Program-made: the position numbers and the translations under genes
The notes under the pieces: generated by a model
Database searches by the model: none
Told to the model about the DNA's origin: nothing
What the model saw: the letters and a program-made list of their open reading frames with translations, nothing else
From: Xanthomonas sp. 10-10
GTDB taxonomy: Bacteria > Pseudomonadota > Gammaproteobacteria > Xanthomonadales > Xanthomonadaceae
NCBI RefSeq assembly: GCF_040182365.1
Contig: NZ_CP144460.1
Span: 3,782,001 to 3,846,000 of the forward strand
Length of the DNA: 64,000 bases
Direction of reading: 5' to 3'
Part shown: positions 39,747 through 49,541 of the stretch, piece after piece
How positions within the stretch are numbered: position 1 is the stretch's first letter
How the letters are laid out: each line of letters starts with the position of its first letter

Positions 39747-40622
39747 TTACTTCACCAGCGCAGCGATCGCCGCACCCAGGTCGCCCGGCGAACGGACGGT
39801 CTTGACGCCAGCGGCTTCCATCGCCGCGAACTTGCCTTCGGCAGTGCCCTTGCCGCCCGATGCGATCGCACCGGCGTGGCCCATGCGCTTGCCGGCCGGC
39901 GCCGAGGCACCGGCGATGAAGCCGACCACCGGCTTCTTGACGAACTGCTTGATGTACTCGGCGCCAGCTTCCTCGGCGTCGCCACCGATTTCGCCGACCA
40001 TGATGATGCCTTCGGTCTGCGGGTCTTCGTTGAACAGCTTGAGGCAGTCGACGAAGTTCAGGCCGTTGATCGGGTCGCCACCGATACCGATGCAGGTGCT
40101 CTGGCCCAGGCCCACTTCGGTGGTCTGCTTAACCGCTTCATAGGTCAGGGTGCCCGAACGTGACACGATGCCGATCTTGCCCGGCTTGTGGATGTGGCCC
40201 GGCATGATGCCGATCTTGCACTCACCCGGGGTGATCACGCCGGGGCAGTTCGGCCCGATCAGCACGGTGTCCGGATGCGAGCGGGTCAGCACGTTCTTGA
40301 CGCGCAGCATGTCCAGCACCGGGATGCCCTCGGTGATGCAGACGATGACCTTGATACCGGCCGCGGCCGCTTCCAGGATCGCATCAGCCGCATACGGCGG
40401 CGGCACGTAGATCACCGACGCGTCTGCGCCGGTGGCCTTGACGGCGTCGGCCACGGTGTTGAACACCGGCAGGTCGATATGCGTGGTGCCGCCCTTGCCC
40501 GGCGTCACGCCGCCAACGACCTGGGTGCCGTACTCGATCATCTGAGTGGCGTGGAAGGTGCCCTGCTGGCCGGTAAAGCCCTGCACGATCACCTTGGTGT
40601 TCTTGTTAATCAAAACGGACAT
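39747..40622 (-). CDS. sucD: succinate-CoA ligase (ADP-forming) subunit alpha
   Basis: A 291-residue protein with the CoA-binding Rossmann N-domain ([22 protein letters not shown]) and the ligase domain. The phosphohistidine is in GHAGAI ([15 protein letters not shown]). With SucC it interconverts succinyl-CoA and succinate with substrate-level phosphorylation in the TCA cycle. It is 24 nt after sucC on the same strand, AAGGA precedes the ATG, and the operon ends at the terminator just downstream. Confidence 0.98.
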   Translation of the reverse strand: MSVLINKNTKVIVQGFTGQQGTFHATQMIEYGTQVVGGVTPGKGGTTHIDLPVFNTVADAVKATGADASVIYVPPPYAADAILEAAAAGIKVIVCITEGIPVLDMLRVKNVLTRSHPDTVLIGPNCPGVITPGECKIGIMPGHIHKPGKIGIVSRSGTLTYEAVKQTTEVGLGQSTCIGIGGDPINGLNFVDCLKLFNEDPQTEGIIMVGEIGGDAEEAGAEYIKQFVKKPVVGFIAGASAPAGKRMGHAGAIASGGKGTAEGKFAAMEAAGVKTVRSPGDLGAAIAALVK

Positions 40623-40646
40623 GGATAGTTCCTTCGGTGTCGTGGA

Positions 40647-41816
40647 TCAGGCGGCGTTCTTGACAGCTTCAACGACTTTCTTGGCGCCGTCGTTGATGTT
40701 GTCGGCCGGGATGATGGCCATGCCGCTGTCGCGCAGCAGCTGCTTGCCTTCTTCCACGTTGGTGCCTTCCAGGCGCACCACGACCGGAACCTTGACGCCC
40801 ACTTCCTTCACCGCCGCGATGATGCCCTCGGCAATCATGTCGCAGCGGACGATGCCGCCGAAGATGTTGACGAAGATGCCTTCGACCTTGTCCGAGGACA
40901 GGATCAGCTTGAACGCCTCGATGACGCGCTGCTTGTTGGCGCCGCCGCCCACGTCCAGGAAGTTCGCCGGCTCGCCGCCGTTGAGCTTGATGACGTCCAT
41001 GGTGGCCATGGCCAGACCGGCGCCGTTGACCATGCAACCGATGTTGCCGTCCATGGTGACGTAGTTGATGTCCAGCTCCGAGGCGGTCACTTCGGTCTCG
41101 TCTTCCTGCGTCTTGTCGCGCATGGCGACCAGCTGCTTCTGACGGAACGCGGCGTTGTCGTCGCTGTCGAACTTGCCGTCCAGCGCATACAGGTTGCCGT
41201 CGTCCAGGATCGCCAGCGGGTTGATTTCAACCAGCGCCAGGTCCTTCTCGTTGAACAGGCGGTACAGGTTCACCATGATGCTGGCGAACTGGCCGGCCTG
41301 CTTGGCGGTCAGGCCGAGCTTGAAGCCGAAATCGCGGCCGTGATAGCCCTGCACGCCTTCGACGAAATCGACGTTGAGCGAGTGGATCAGCTCCGGCGTC
41401 TCGGCGGCGACCTGCTCGATCTCGACGCCACCCTCGCTGGAAGCGATATAGGTGATGGTCTTGGTGCCGCGGTCGACCAGGATCGACAGGTACAGCTCCT
41501 TGACGATCTCGCCGGCGGTGGTCACCAGCACCAGATTGATCGGCAGCTCGACGCCGGCGGTCTGGTAGGTGGACATCTTGGTGCCGAGCATCTTGGCCGC
41601 TGCGGCCTTCACGTCGTCGGTGGTCTTGCAGAACTTGACGCCGCCAGCCTTACCGCGACCGCCCGCGTGGATCTGCGCTTTCACCATCCAGGGGCCCTTG
41701 CCCAGGGAATTGGCGACTTCAACCGCTTCGTCCGGGGTCGCCGCGACCTTGCCGGCCGGAACGGGGATGCCGTACTCGGCAAGCAGCTGTTTTGACTGGT
41801 ATTCGTGGAAATTCAT
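40647..41816 (-). CDS. sucC: succinate-CoA ligase (ADP-forming) subunit beta
   Basis: A 389-residue protein with an ATP-grasp fold: [35 protein letters not shown] (nucleotide loop), EINPLAI and [36 protein letters not shown], all standard. It forms the nucleotide-binding half of the enzyme. Divergent from pilS with a 232-bp shared control region (41817-42048). Confidence 0.98.
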   Translation of the reverse strand: MNFHEYQSKQLLAEYGIPVPAGKVAATPDEAVEVANSLGKGPWMVKAQIHAGGRGKAGGVKFCKTTDDVKAAAAKMLGTKMSTYQTAGVELPINLVLVTTAGEIVKELYLSILVDRGTKTITYIASSEGGVEIEQVAAETPELIHSLNVDFVEGVQGYHGRDFGFKLGLTAKQAGQFASIMVNLYRLFNEKDLALVEINPLAILDDGNLYALDGKFDSDDNAAFRQKQLVAMRDKTQEDETEVTASELDINYVTMDGNIGCMVNGAGLAMATMDVIKLNGGEPANFLDVGGGANKQRVIEAFKLILSSDKVEGIFVNIFGGIVRCDMIAEGIIAAVKEVGVKVPVVVRLEGTNVEEGKQLLRDSGMAIIPADNINDGAKKVVEAVKNAA

Positions 41817-42048
41817 GCGTCACCGTGGGAAAAGGAAACGACCGCTGCGTGCAACGCAGACCGCCTGAGCGGCACGTCAAGAGACGCGAACGGGCCGCCT
41901 ATTGTGGCCGACCACGCCGTGCGGCGCAAAATTCGCCGGGATTGGCCGCCCCGTCGCCGCGCTTGCGCGCCGCCCGACACTGTGCACACGCGCTGTGCGC
42001 AGCACCGCAGCTGCCTATACTCGCGGCTTGTTCGGACGGGGAATCGGC

Positions 42049-43662
42049 TTGGCACCCATCGCATCGCTCATCGCCCGGGTCCAGTCCGCGCCGCAGCGCG
42101 AGCTGTACTTTTTTTCGCTCTACCGGGTGCTGGTGGCCGGGTTGATTGCCGCGCTGGTGTTCAGCCCCTTGTCCGACGCGATCCCCGAGCCGCGCTACCC
42201 GCGGCTGGCTGCCGCGGTGGCGATCGGCTACCTGTGCATGGCCATCCCGTTGCTATTCTGGGGCCGCAGCGAACGCCGCCTCACCGCCACCGTGCTGTGC
42301 GCGGTGGTGGCCGACATCCTCGCCGCGACCCTGGCCACCCACGCGCTGCCCGGTGCCAGCGCCGGCATCGCGATGATGCTGCTGTTCAATGTCGCTGCCG
42401 CCTCGATCCTGCTGCGCCTGCGCTACGGCATGAGCATCGCAGTACTCGCCAGCGGCGCCATCGTGCTGGAATACCTGTGGACCCTGTTCGAAGGCGGCGG
42501 CGCCACCCGCCCGGTGGCCGAGCTGGCCATGTTCGCCACCAGCTACGTCGCAGTGGCCTTCATCTGCGAGCAGATCGCCTCGCGTGCGCGCAGCAACCAG
42601 GTCCTGGCCGAAGAACGCGGCGCCCAGGTCGCCAACCTCTACGAGATCAACGAACTGATCATCCGCCGCATGCGTACCGGCGTGCTGGTGGTCGACACCC
42701 ACAACCACATCACCCTGGCCAACGAGGCGGCCCTGGCCCTGCTCGGCGATGGCGACCAGCGCAATGCGCCGGCCGACCTGTCGCTGGTCGCGCTGACCCC
42801 GGAACTGGCGCGCCGCCTGCAGCGCTGGCGCAGCGGGTGGCGTCAGGAAGAAGCTCCGCTGCAGTTGGGTGCCGACCGCCCGGAAGTGCAGCCGCGCTTC
42901 GTGCGCCTGCTGGCCGACAGCGACCTGGTGCTGGTCTTCCTGGACGACGCTTCGGTGGTCTCGCGGCGCGCCGAGTCGCTGACCCTGTCGGCCATGGGGC
43001 GCTTTTCGGCCAGCCTGGCACATGAGATCCGCAACCCGCTGGCAGCGATCAGCTACGCCTCGCAGCTGCTGGAGGAATCGCCCGATATCGGCGATGCCGA
43101 TCGTCGCCTGCTGCAGATCATTCACCAGCAATGCCAGCGCACCAACGGCATCGTCGAAAGCGTGCTCGGCCTGGCGCGCCGCGAACGCGCCAGCCCGGAA
43201 AACCTGGACCTGGCCGCGTTCGTGCGCCGCTTCGTGGTCGAGTACCGGCAGACCTTGTCGATGGAAACCGACATCCTGGAAGCCAGCATCCAGGGCAGCT
43301 CGGTGCATGCCCTGGTCGACCCCAAACACCTGCACCAGATTCTCACTGCCCTGGTCCACAACGCGCTCAAGTACGGCCGCGTCATGGACGAACCCGCCCG
43401 GGTGAAGTTGCGGGTCGAACGACAGGACCGCATGGCGGTGATCGATGTCATCGATCGTGGCCCCGGCATCCCGGAGACGGTGGCCGCGCAACTGTTCCGG
43501 CCGTTCTACACCACCTCCGAACACGGCACCGGACTCGGCCTGTACATCGCCCAGGAGTTGTGCCGCGCCAACCAGGCGCAACTGGACTATGTCTCGGTTC
43601 CGGGCGGTGGGGCATGTTTCCGGATTGCATTGCAGGGGCCCAACAGCTTGCTGGGCAAGTGA
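42049..43662 (+). CDS. pilS: type IV pilus two-component sensor kinase PilS
   Basis: About 537 residues. Six hydrophobic segments (about 20-185) anchor it in the inner membrane, followed by a PAS-like segment (NELIIRRMRTGVLVVDTHNHITLANEAALALLG). The kinase has the H-box SLAHEIRNPLAAISYASQL, N-box HNALKYG and ATP-lid motifs DRGPGIP and GTGLGLYIAQE. It phosphorylates PilR, which with sigma-54 drives pilA. The start is probably TTG at 42049 (LAPIASLIARVQ), with GGGGA six bases upstream; the frame is open from 41902 but without membrane or ribosome-site support. Confidence 0.92.
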   Translation: MAPIASLIARVQSAPQRELYFFSLYRVLVAGLIAALVFSPLSDAIPEPRYPRLAAAVAIGYLCMAIPLLFWGRSERRLTATVLCAVVADILAATLATHALPGASAGIAMMLLFNVAAASILLRLRYGMSIAVLASGAIVLEYLWTLFEGGGATRPVAELAMFATSYVAVAFICEQIASRARSNQVLAEERGAQVANLYEINELIIRRMRTGVLVVDTHNHITLANEAALALLGDGDQRNAPADLSLVALTPELARRLQRWRSGWRQEEAPLQLGADRPEVQPRFVRLLADSDLVLVFLDDASVVSRRAESLTLSAMGRFSASLAHEIRNPLAAISYASQLLEESPDIGDADRRLLQIIHQQCQRTNGIVESVLGLARRERASPENLDLAAFVRRFVVEYRQTLSMETDILEASIQGSSVHALVDPKHLHQILTALVHNALKYGRVMDEPARVKLRVERQDRMAVIDVIDRGPGIPETVAAQLFRPFYTTSEHGTGLGLYIAQELCRANQAQLDYVSVPGGGACFRIALQGPNSLLGK

Positions 43663-44017
43663 GTTTGCCGATTCGGGCGTTTTGCCAGTGCAGGTGCGGG
43701 CGGCCGTGCACCGATGTTGCATCGCGTGTGGGCATGCGCTAGACAAGCAGCGTCCAGCGCTGTCCTTGTGCCATCGCCGATGGTTTCGAGAGCCGCTTGC
43801 CGATGCTCAACCGCTTGAAAAACGGCAGCAAAAGCAGGCATCCGTCGACGAGCGGGCCGCGTGCAACTCAGATCACCTGTGACTGGCAACCGCGCCGAGG
43901 CCTCGATGGCCGTCCGCCATTTCTGGGCAGCGTTCAAGCAGATCCTTCGACCAGCCGCGCCGCGCCCTCACTGCCGGCAATTGTCGAGTGTCGTCACGCT
44001 GGGATATCGTGCGCGGC
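43663..44017. other. pilS-pilR intergenic space, nothing recognised
   Basis: 355 bp without coding character or clear signals, unusual only in that pilS and pilR are often closer. A separate pilR promoter is possible. Confidence 0.4.
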
Positions 44018-45412
44018 ATGAACGAACCGAAAAGTGCCCTGGTTGTCGATGACGAGCGTGACATTCGCGAACTGCTTGTTCTCACCCTGGGCCGCATGGG
44101 CCTGCGCATCAGCACCGCCGCCAACCTGGCCGAAGCGCGCGAACTGCTGGCCAACAACCCCTACGACCTGTGCCTGACCGACATGCGCTTGCCTGACGGC
44201 AACGGCATCGAACTGGTCACCGAAATCGCCAAGCATTACCCGCAGACTCCGGTAGCGATGATCACCGCGTTCGGCAGCATGGACCTGGCGGTGGAAGCGC
44301 TGAAGGCCGGCGCCTTCGACTTCGTCAGCAAGCCGGTGGACATCGGCGTGCTGCGCGGCCTGGTCAAGCACGCGCTGGAATTGAACAACCGCGACCGCCC
44401 CGCCCCGCCCGCGCCGCCACCGGAGCAGGCCAGTCGCCTGTTGGGCGACTCCGGTGCAATGGAAGGCCTGCGCGCCACCATCGGCAAGGTCGCGCGCAGC
44501 CAGGCGCCGGTCTACATCGTCGGCGAATCGGGTGTGGGCAAGGAACTGGTCGCCCGCACCATCCATGAGCAAGGCGCCCGTGCGGCCGGCCCGTTCGTGC
44601 CGGTCAACTGCGGCGCCATTCCGGCCGAATTGATGGAAAGCGAATTCTTCGGCCACAAGAAAGGCAGCTTCACCGGCGCCCACGCCGACAAGCCCGGCCT
44701 GTTCCAGGCCGCGCATGGCGGCACGCTGTTCCTGGACGAAGTGGCCGAACTGCCACTGCAGATGCAGGTCAAGCTGCTGCGCGCGATCCAGGAGAAATCG
44801 GTGCGTCCGGTCGGCGCTTCCGGCGAAACGCTGGTGGACGTGCGCATCCTGTCGGCCACGCACAAGGACCTGGGCGACCTGGTCTCCGACGGCCGCTTCC
44901 GGCACGACCTGTACTACCGCATCAACGTGATCGAACTGCGCGTGCCGCCGTTGCGTGAGCGCAACGGCGACCTGCCGCAACTGGCCGCCGCCATCATCGC
45001 GCGCCTGGCGCGCAGCCACGGCCGGCCAATCCCGTTGCTGACCCAATCAGCACTGGACGCACTGAATACCTACGGATTTCCGGGCAACGTCCGCGAGCTG
45101 GAAAACATCCTCGAACGCGCCCTGGCCCTGGCAGAAGACGACCAGATCAGCGCCAGTGACCTGCGCCTGCCCGCCCACGGCGGCCACCGCCTCGCGGCCA
45201 CCCCCGGCAGCGCCGCCATCGAACCGCGCGAAGCCGTGGTCGACATCGACCCCGCCTCGGCCGCCCTGCCCTCCTACATCGAGCAACTGGAACGCGCCGC
45301 GATCCAGAAGGCGCTGGAAGAAAATCGCTGGAACAAGACCAAGACCGCCGCGCAGCTGGGTATCACGTTTCGGGCGTTGCGTTACAAGCTCAAGAAGCTG
45401 GGGATGGAGTAG
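44018..45412 (+). CDS. pilR: sigma-54-dependent response regulator PilR
   Basis: A 464-residue NtrC-family activator. Receiver domain (about 1-125) with phospho-acceptor D55 in DLCLTDMRLPDG; AAA+ domain with Walker A GESGVGKE, the sigma-54 contact loop KGSFTGA (Ser variant of GAFTGA) and Walker B GGTLFLDEVAEL; and a Fis-type helix-turn-helix at the C-terminus (NRWNKTKTAAQLGITFRALRYKLKKLG). It is expected to bind upstream of pilA. The ATG at 44018 starts the receiver fold; an in-frame start at 43988 adds ten unlikely residues. Confidence 0.95.
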   Translation: MNEPKSALVVDDERDIRELLVLTLGRMGLRISTAANLAEARELLANNPYDLCLTDMRLPDGNGIELVTEIAKHYPQTPVAMITAFGSMDLAVEALKAGAFDFVSKPVDIGVLRGLVKHALELNNRDRPAPPAPPPEQASRLLGDSGAMEGLRATIGKVARSQAPVYIVGESGVGKELVARTIHEQGARAAGPFVPVNCGAIPAELMESEFFGHKKGSFTGAHADKPGLFQAAHGGTLFLDEVAELPLQMQVKLLRAIQEKSVRPVGASGETLVDVRILSATHKDLGDLVSDGRFRHDLYYRINVIELRVPPLRERNGDLPQLAAAIIARLARSHGRPIPLLTQSALDALNTYGFPGNVRELENILERALALAEDDQISASDLRLPAHGGHRLAATPGSAAIEPREAVVDIDPASAALPSYIEQLERAAIQKALEENRWNKTKTAAQLGITFRALRYKLKKLGME

Positions 45413-45419
45413 AGAAGCC

Positions 45420-45485
45420 GGGATTGGGGTTGGGATTGGGATTGGGATTGGGATTGGGATTGGGATTGGGGTTGGGGTTGGGGTT
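45420..45485. repeat. GGGATT/GGGGTT hexamer array
   Basis: Eleven perfect six-base units directly after the pilR stop: one GGGATT, one GGGGTT, six GGGATT, three GGGGTT. The G-runs on the plus strand could form G-quadruplexes. It begins with the same phrase (AAGCCGGGATTGGG) as the intergenic repeat after the receptor gene at 21765. Confidence 0.95.
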
Positions 45486-45980
45486 GAGAATGTGGGATCG
45501 TAAAAGCGCTGCAGTTTCGACTGCCTTAACTGCACCGACGCAGGGGCAGGTGAGAGCGCACGCGCTGATTACCTTCACGCCTGCCTGAGCTCAATGCCGA
45601 TTCCCCATCCCAAGCGCAACCAAGGAAGTTTTCAACAACTCTTTGATGAGCTTCCGGTCAATACCGGAAGAATTTTTATAACGCGTAAGCGCTTGAGTTT
45701 CACCATGGACCAATGCCGCGACCAGGCGGCATCCCAAGTTGCCCGCTATATCCTGAGTTGTTCAGGGTTTCTCGACAGAACGTAGCGAGCAGCCGTCAGG
45801 TAGCCATGGACGGCGCGCACGCGGAATGCGCGCGTGCCAATGAGGAGTCCAAGCACCGGCCGCGTCCGCCCGGCGGCGGCGAGCCGCTTGTCAGTGGCTC
45901 CAAATCCTTTCGCATCCACGTCATAAACGTCCGAGGACGGATCAGCGCAGCACCCACCGCATCACAAGCGCCGACATCTG
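45486..45980. other. intergenic region after pilR, no gene
   Basis: About 500 bp of lower GC than surrounding genes. Short frames (for example 45594-45785, 63 codons on the plus strand) have no ribosome site or recognisable features. A GGTCAATACCGG inverted segment near 45655-45670 is noted but weak. Confidence 0.45.
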
Positions 45981-46026
45981 CCCTTCTCCCGCCTGCGGGA
46001 GAAGGTGCCCGAAGGGCGGATGAGGG
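45981..46026. repeat. 46-bp intergenic inverted-repeat element, copy B
   Basis: Identical base for base to 39623-39668. It touches the 3' end of pilB (stop at 46030) and may act as its transcript end on the minus strand. Confidence 0.85.
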
Positions 46027-46029
46027 CGC

Positions 46030-47766
46030 TCAGTCCTTGGTCACGCGATTGATCTCGGCCAGACTAGTCACTCCATGCGCGGCTTTGACCAACGCCGACT
46101 GACGTAAATCCCTGATGCCGATCTTCTGGGCGGCCTCAGCGATCTGCATCGCGTTGCCACCTTCCAGCACGATCGCACCGATCTCGTCGGTCATCGGCAT
46201 CACCTGATAGATACCGGTACGGCCCTTGTAGCCTTCGGTGCATTCGTCGCAGCCCACCGCTTCATACAGCTCGATACCGGCAGCGATCTGCGCCGGCGTG
46301 AAGCCTTCGGCCAACAACGCATGCTCGGGCAACACCGCCTTGCGCTTGCAGTTGTTGCATAGGCGGCGCGCCAGACGCTGCGCGATCACCAGGGTCACCG
46401 ACGAGGTGATGTTGTAGGGCGCGATGCCCATGTTCATCAAACGCGCGATGGTCTGTGGCGCATCGTTGGTATGCAGCGTCGACAGCACCATGTGACCGGT
46501 CTGCGCCGCCTTGATCGCAATCTCGGCCGTCTCCAGGTCGCGGATTTCGCCGACCATGATGATGTCCGGATCCTGGCGCAGGAACGAGCGCAGGGCCGCC
46601 GCAAAGGTCATGCCGCGTTTGTTGTTCTGCTGGACCTGGTTGACGCCGGGCAGGCGGATTTCCACCGGATCCTCGGCAGTTGAGATGTTGCGCGTCTCAT
46701 CGTTCAGGATGCCCAGCGCCGTATACAACGACACCGTCTTGCCCGAACCGGTTGGCCCCGTCACCAGCACCATGCCGTAAGGTTTGTGGATCGCATCCAG
46801 GAACAGCTTCTGCTGATCCGCTTCGTAGCCCAGTTTCTCGATCCCCAGCTTGGCCGCACTGCCGTCCAGGATACGCAACACCACCTTCTCGCCGAACAGG
46901 GTCGGCAAGGTGCTCACACGGAAGTCGATCTGCTTGGTCTTGGACAGGTTGAGCTTGATGCGCCCGTCCTGCGGCACCCGCTTCTCGGCGATATCCAGCT
47001 GCGACATCACCTTCAGACGCGCGGCGATGCGCTGGCTCAGCTTCACCGGTGCCTTGGCCACGTTCTTCAACAGCCCGTCGATGCGCAAGCGCACCCGGTA
47101 ATCGTCTTCGTATGGCTCGAAATGGATGTCGGAGGCTCCCCGCCGTATCGCATCCACCAGCACCTTATTGACGAACTTCACCACCGGCGTGTCGTCGCCT
47201 TTCGCATCGACCCCGGAATCCCCGCCGGCGCCCATGTCCTCGTCCCCGGACGAGACGTCCAGGTCTCCCATTTCTTCGTCATCGTCACCAAGTGACGCGC
47301 CAAAAGACGCATTACCTGCTTGCCACTGCTCCAAGGTTCGACGGATCTGATCCTCGTCAACCAGAATTGGCTCAACCACCAGGTTCGTATGGAACTTGAT
47401 GTCATCCAGGGCCCTAGTCTGTGTCGGATTGCTCACCCCCACAAATAACCGGTTACCGCGCTTGAACAGGGGCAGCACTTGAAACTTCTGCAGCAATTCT
47501 TCGCTAACCAACTTGATTGCATTCTGATTAGGATCGAACGATGACACATCAAGTAGCGGCATCCCGAACTCCACCGAGTTGGCAGCTGCTAGTTGCGAAG
47601 CGGTCACCAGCTTCTTCTCCGAGAACCATTGCGGCAACGGGACCTTGGCAGTAGCGGCCTGATCCATCGCAGCACGCGCCGCGCCTTCATCCAGAGCACC
47701 GTCCTGCACAAGCCGCCGGGCAATGCCCGTGATGCCAACCAAGTTGGCGGTGACGACGCTATTCAT
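46030..47766 (-). CDS. pilB: type IV pilus assembly ATPase PilB
   Basis: A 578-residue GspE/PilB-family motor: N-terminal MshEN-like domain (about 1-150), acidic linker (160-192, GDDDEE...GDEDMGAGGD), and ATPase with Walker A GPTGSGKT at 337-344, Asp box RQDPDIIMVGEIRD, and Walker B/His box STLHTNDA. A four-cysteine zinc motif (CNNCKRK...CDECTEG) follows. It powers pilus extension from the cytoplasm. In many species pilB adjoins pilC; here it is inverted and separated from pilC by the sugar genes and pilA. Confidence 0.96.
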   Translation of the reverse strand: MNSVVTANLVGITGIARRLVQDGALDEGAARAAMDQAATAKVPLPQWFSEKKLVTASQLAAANSVEFGMPLLDVSSFDPNQNAIKLVSEELLQKFQVLPLFKRGNRLFVGVSNPTQTRALDDIKFHTNLVVEPILVDEDQIRRTLEQWQAGNASFGASLGDDDEEMGDLDVSSGDEDMGAGGDSGVDAKGDDTPVVKFVNKVLVDAIRRGASDIHFEPYEDDYRVRLRIDGLLKNVAKAPVKLSQRIAARLKVMSQLDIAEKRVPQDGRIKLNLSKTKQIDFRVSTLPTLFGEKVVLRILDGSAAKLGIEKLGYEADQQKLFLDAIHKPYGMVLVTGPTGSGKTVSLYTALGILNDETRNISTAEDPVEIRLPGVNQVQQNNKRGMTFAAALRSFLRQDPDIIMVGEIRDLETAEIAIKAAQTGHMVLSTLHTNDAPQTIARLMNMGIAPYNITSSVTLVIAQRLARRLCNNCKRKAVLPEHALLAEGFTPAQIAAGIELYEAVGCDECTEGYKGRTGIYQVMPMTDEIGAIVLEGGNAMQIAEAAQKIGIRDLRQSALVKAAHGVTSLAEINRVTKD

Positions 47767-47906
47767 AGATTCCTGCCCCTCATTTCATCATGCTCATGGT
47801 AGACCGGCATTGGCTGCAGCGGATGTTATGCCTGACCAGCCTGGCCTTGCGTGCCCATGGCCCCTGACTGACATCCTGGCTCAACCACCCGCGCAGGATC
47901 CGCACC

Positions 47907-48506
47907 TTAGATGTCACGTACATAGAGTGTCTGCATTTCATGATGCGTGAGCCAATCGCCCAGCCAGCGTTGATCGAGCGGAAAATAGCGTGACAGTTCC
48001 AACCTGAAACCTGTCTCGGTCAAAAGCTCTGGGCGCGAAAGAAACCCGTTATCGATGAAGGTCAAATGTGTGGGATCGCTGCGAAACCCCGCCTTGCCCG
48101 GCACGATCACCAGCAATCGTTGCACGCCCAAACGACGGGCAGCCCGGGCCAACTTGCCAAAAATCTCCGCTGGCGCCTCAAGATGCTCCAGGACATGACT
48201 GACCACCATCGATTCGAACCGAACCGAATCAGGGACGACGCGCAACTGCCAGTCGTCAGCCAATCCGTCATAGTGGTCTACCGCGAGCCCCCGGCTGCGG
48301 CAGTACGCAACAGTTGCAACGTTGTACTCCAGCCCCATGGACCCCTCGGGCAACCGTCCAAGCAACTCCCCCACACCGCAGCCGAAATCCAGCGTCGGGC
48401 CGCGCAACAACGATTGCGCACTGCGCAGATAGAGCTTGCGCACCAGTTTCCTGAGCGGCGCACGATCGGTCTGATAGCTGGTGTAGCGCTCATCGAAGTC
48501 AGCCAC
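47907..48506 (-). CDS. class I SAM-dependent methyltransferase
   Basis: A 199-residue Rossmann methyltransferase with motif I LDFGCGVGELLGRLP, an acidic residue in LEYN for the ribose, and MVVSHVLEHLEAPAEI as motif IV. Its context (two glycosyltransferases and a small flippase-like protein) suggests it methylates a sugar or glycolipid. The start is set to the GTG at 48504-48506 (ADFDERYTSYQTDRAP), with GAGG upstream; it overlaps the GT2 stop by eight bases, so the genes are coupled. The C-terminal LSRYFPLDQRWLGDWLTHHEMQTLYV is unlike common families. Confidence 0.8.
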   Translation of the reverse strand: MADFDERYTSYQTDRAPLRKLVRKLYLRSAQSLLRGPTLDFGCGVGELLGRLPEGSMGLEYNVATVAYCRSRGLAVDHYDGLADDWQLRVVPDSVRFESMVVSHVLEHLEAPAEIFGKLARAARRLGVQRLLVIVPGKAGFRSDPTHLTFIDNGFLSRPELLTETGFRLELSRYFPLDQRWLGDWLTHHEMQTLYVRDI

Positions 48507-49539
48507 GCCGACCCTCACCCGGTTTTCTATTGACCAGCAGGTGCAGAGTCCGCGCAGGCACGGCAGCGATATCGTAGGCAAGGAAACCCAGGATGAGCTG
48601 GATCCCCACGATCACCTGCAGCGCTGCGAGCATCACGCTACCTGCAGAACTGAAATACCCCGTCTGCGCCGATTGCAGCCAGAAGAACACGCCGGTCGTC
48701 GCACCGGAGAACAGGAACAGCACGCCTGCAACCAACTCCAACGATGCCAGGGACAGGTCGCGCAGGAAATAGTTGTAGAAGATCCGCTTTCCGAAGTTGC
48801 GTAGATGTCGGATGGCGAAATCCAGGACGATCTTGCGCACACTCAGGTTACTGACTTCGTCGCCATACCGTGCATCCATCGGCACATCGACCACCACTGC
48901 CCGGATGGTATTCAAGCGAAACAGCATGTCGCTCTCGAAAAAATACCGGCGACTGATCTTGTCCAGCGGCATGCGCGCCACCACGCTCGCATGCACGGCC
49001 GTATAGCCATTGGTCGGATCGAAAATGTCCCAGTACCCGGAAGACAGCTTGGTCAGAAACGACAATGCGGCATTGCCGATAATCCGCATCTTTGGCATCC
49101 GACCGATCTGCGCCAGGTCGTAGAAACGGTTGCCCTTGGTGTAATCGGCCTCGCCTCGAACGATCGGCCCGATCAGCTCCGACAACGCATCCGGATCCAT
49201 CTGACCGTCGCCGTCCATCTTCACGATGATCTCCATGCCATCGGCAACCGCGGCCCGATAGCCAGCGATCGTGGCCCCCCCGACGCCCAGGTTGGAGGGA
49301 TTGCGACACACCACCACCCGTGGATCCGCGCACCGCTCCTCCACCCAGGTGCCGCTGGCGTCGGGGCAATGATCGTCGACCACATAGATGCGTTCGACCT
49401 GCGCGGGAATGGAAGCCAGCACATCGAGCACCTTGCTCCTGACCCGGTAGCAGGGAATGACAACCGCCAGGCGCACCTCGAACCTCGCCTCGTCGGTCCT
49501 GGGCCACGGATTGGTGGCGTGCTGCACTGCAGTCTGCAT
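48499..49539 (-). CDS. GT2 glycosyltransferase, polyprenyl-phosphate sugar synthase type
   Basis: A 346-residue enzyme. GT-A domain: VRLAVVIPCYRVRSKVLDVLASIP, IYVVDDHCPDASG, the donor/metal motif KMDGDGQMDP, and FDPTNGYTAVHASV with RRYFFESDML. The C-terminal third has two membrane helices (SLELVAGVLFLFSGATTGVFFWL, SVMLAALQVIVGIQLILGFLAYDI). That layout is typical of DPM1/ArnC-like enzymes that load a sugar on undecaprenyl phosphate. The start ATG at 49537-49539 has GGGGGTGA just upstream and follows the previous stop by two bases. The product may be the lipid-linked donor for pilin modification (inference). Confidence 0.85.
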   Translation of the reverse strand: MQTAVQHATNPWPRTDEARFEVRLAVVIPCYRVRSKVLDVLASIPAQVERIYVVDDHCPDASGTWVEERCADPRVVVCRNPSNLGVGGATIAGYRAAVADGMEIIVKMDGDGQMDPDALSELIGPIVRGEADYTKGNRFYDLAQIGRMPKMRIIGNAALSFLTKLSSGYWDIFDPTNGYTAVHASVVARMPLDKISRRYFFESDMLFRLNTIRAVVVDVPMDARYGDEVSNLSVRKIVLDFAIRHLRNFGKRIFYNYFLRDLSLASLELVAGVLFLFSGATTGVFFWLQSAQTGYFSSAGSVMLAALQVIVGIQLILGFLAYDIAAVPARTLHLLVNRKPGEGRRG

Positions 49540-49541
49540 GG

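Noticed and set aside
45594-45785. 63-codon plus-strand frame after pilR
   Set aside because: No ribosome site or recognisable feature; could be real but unsupported.
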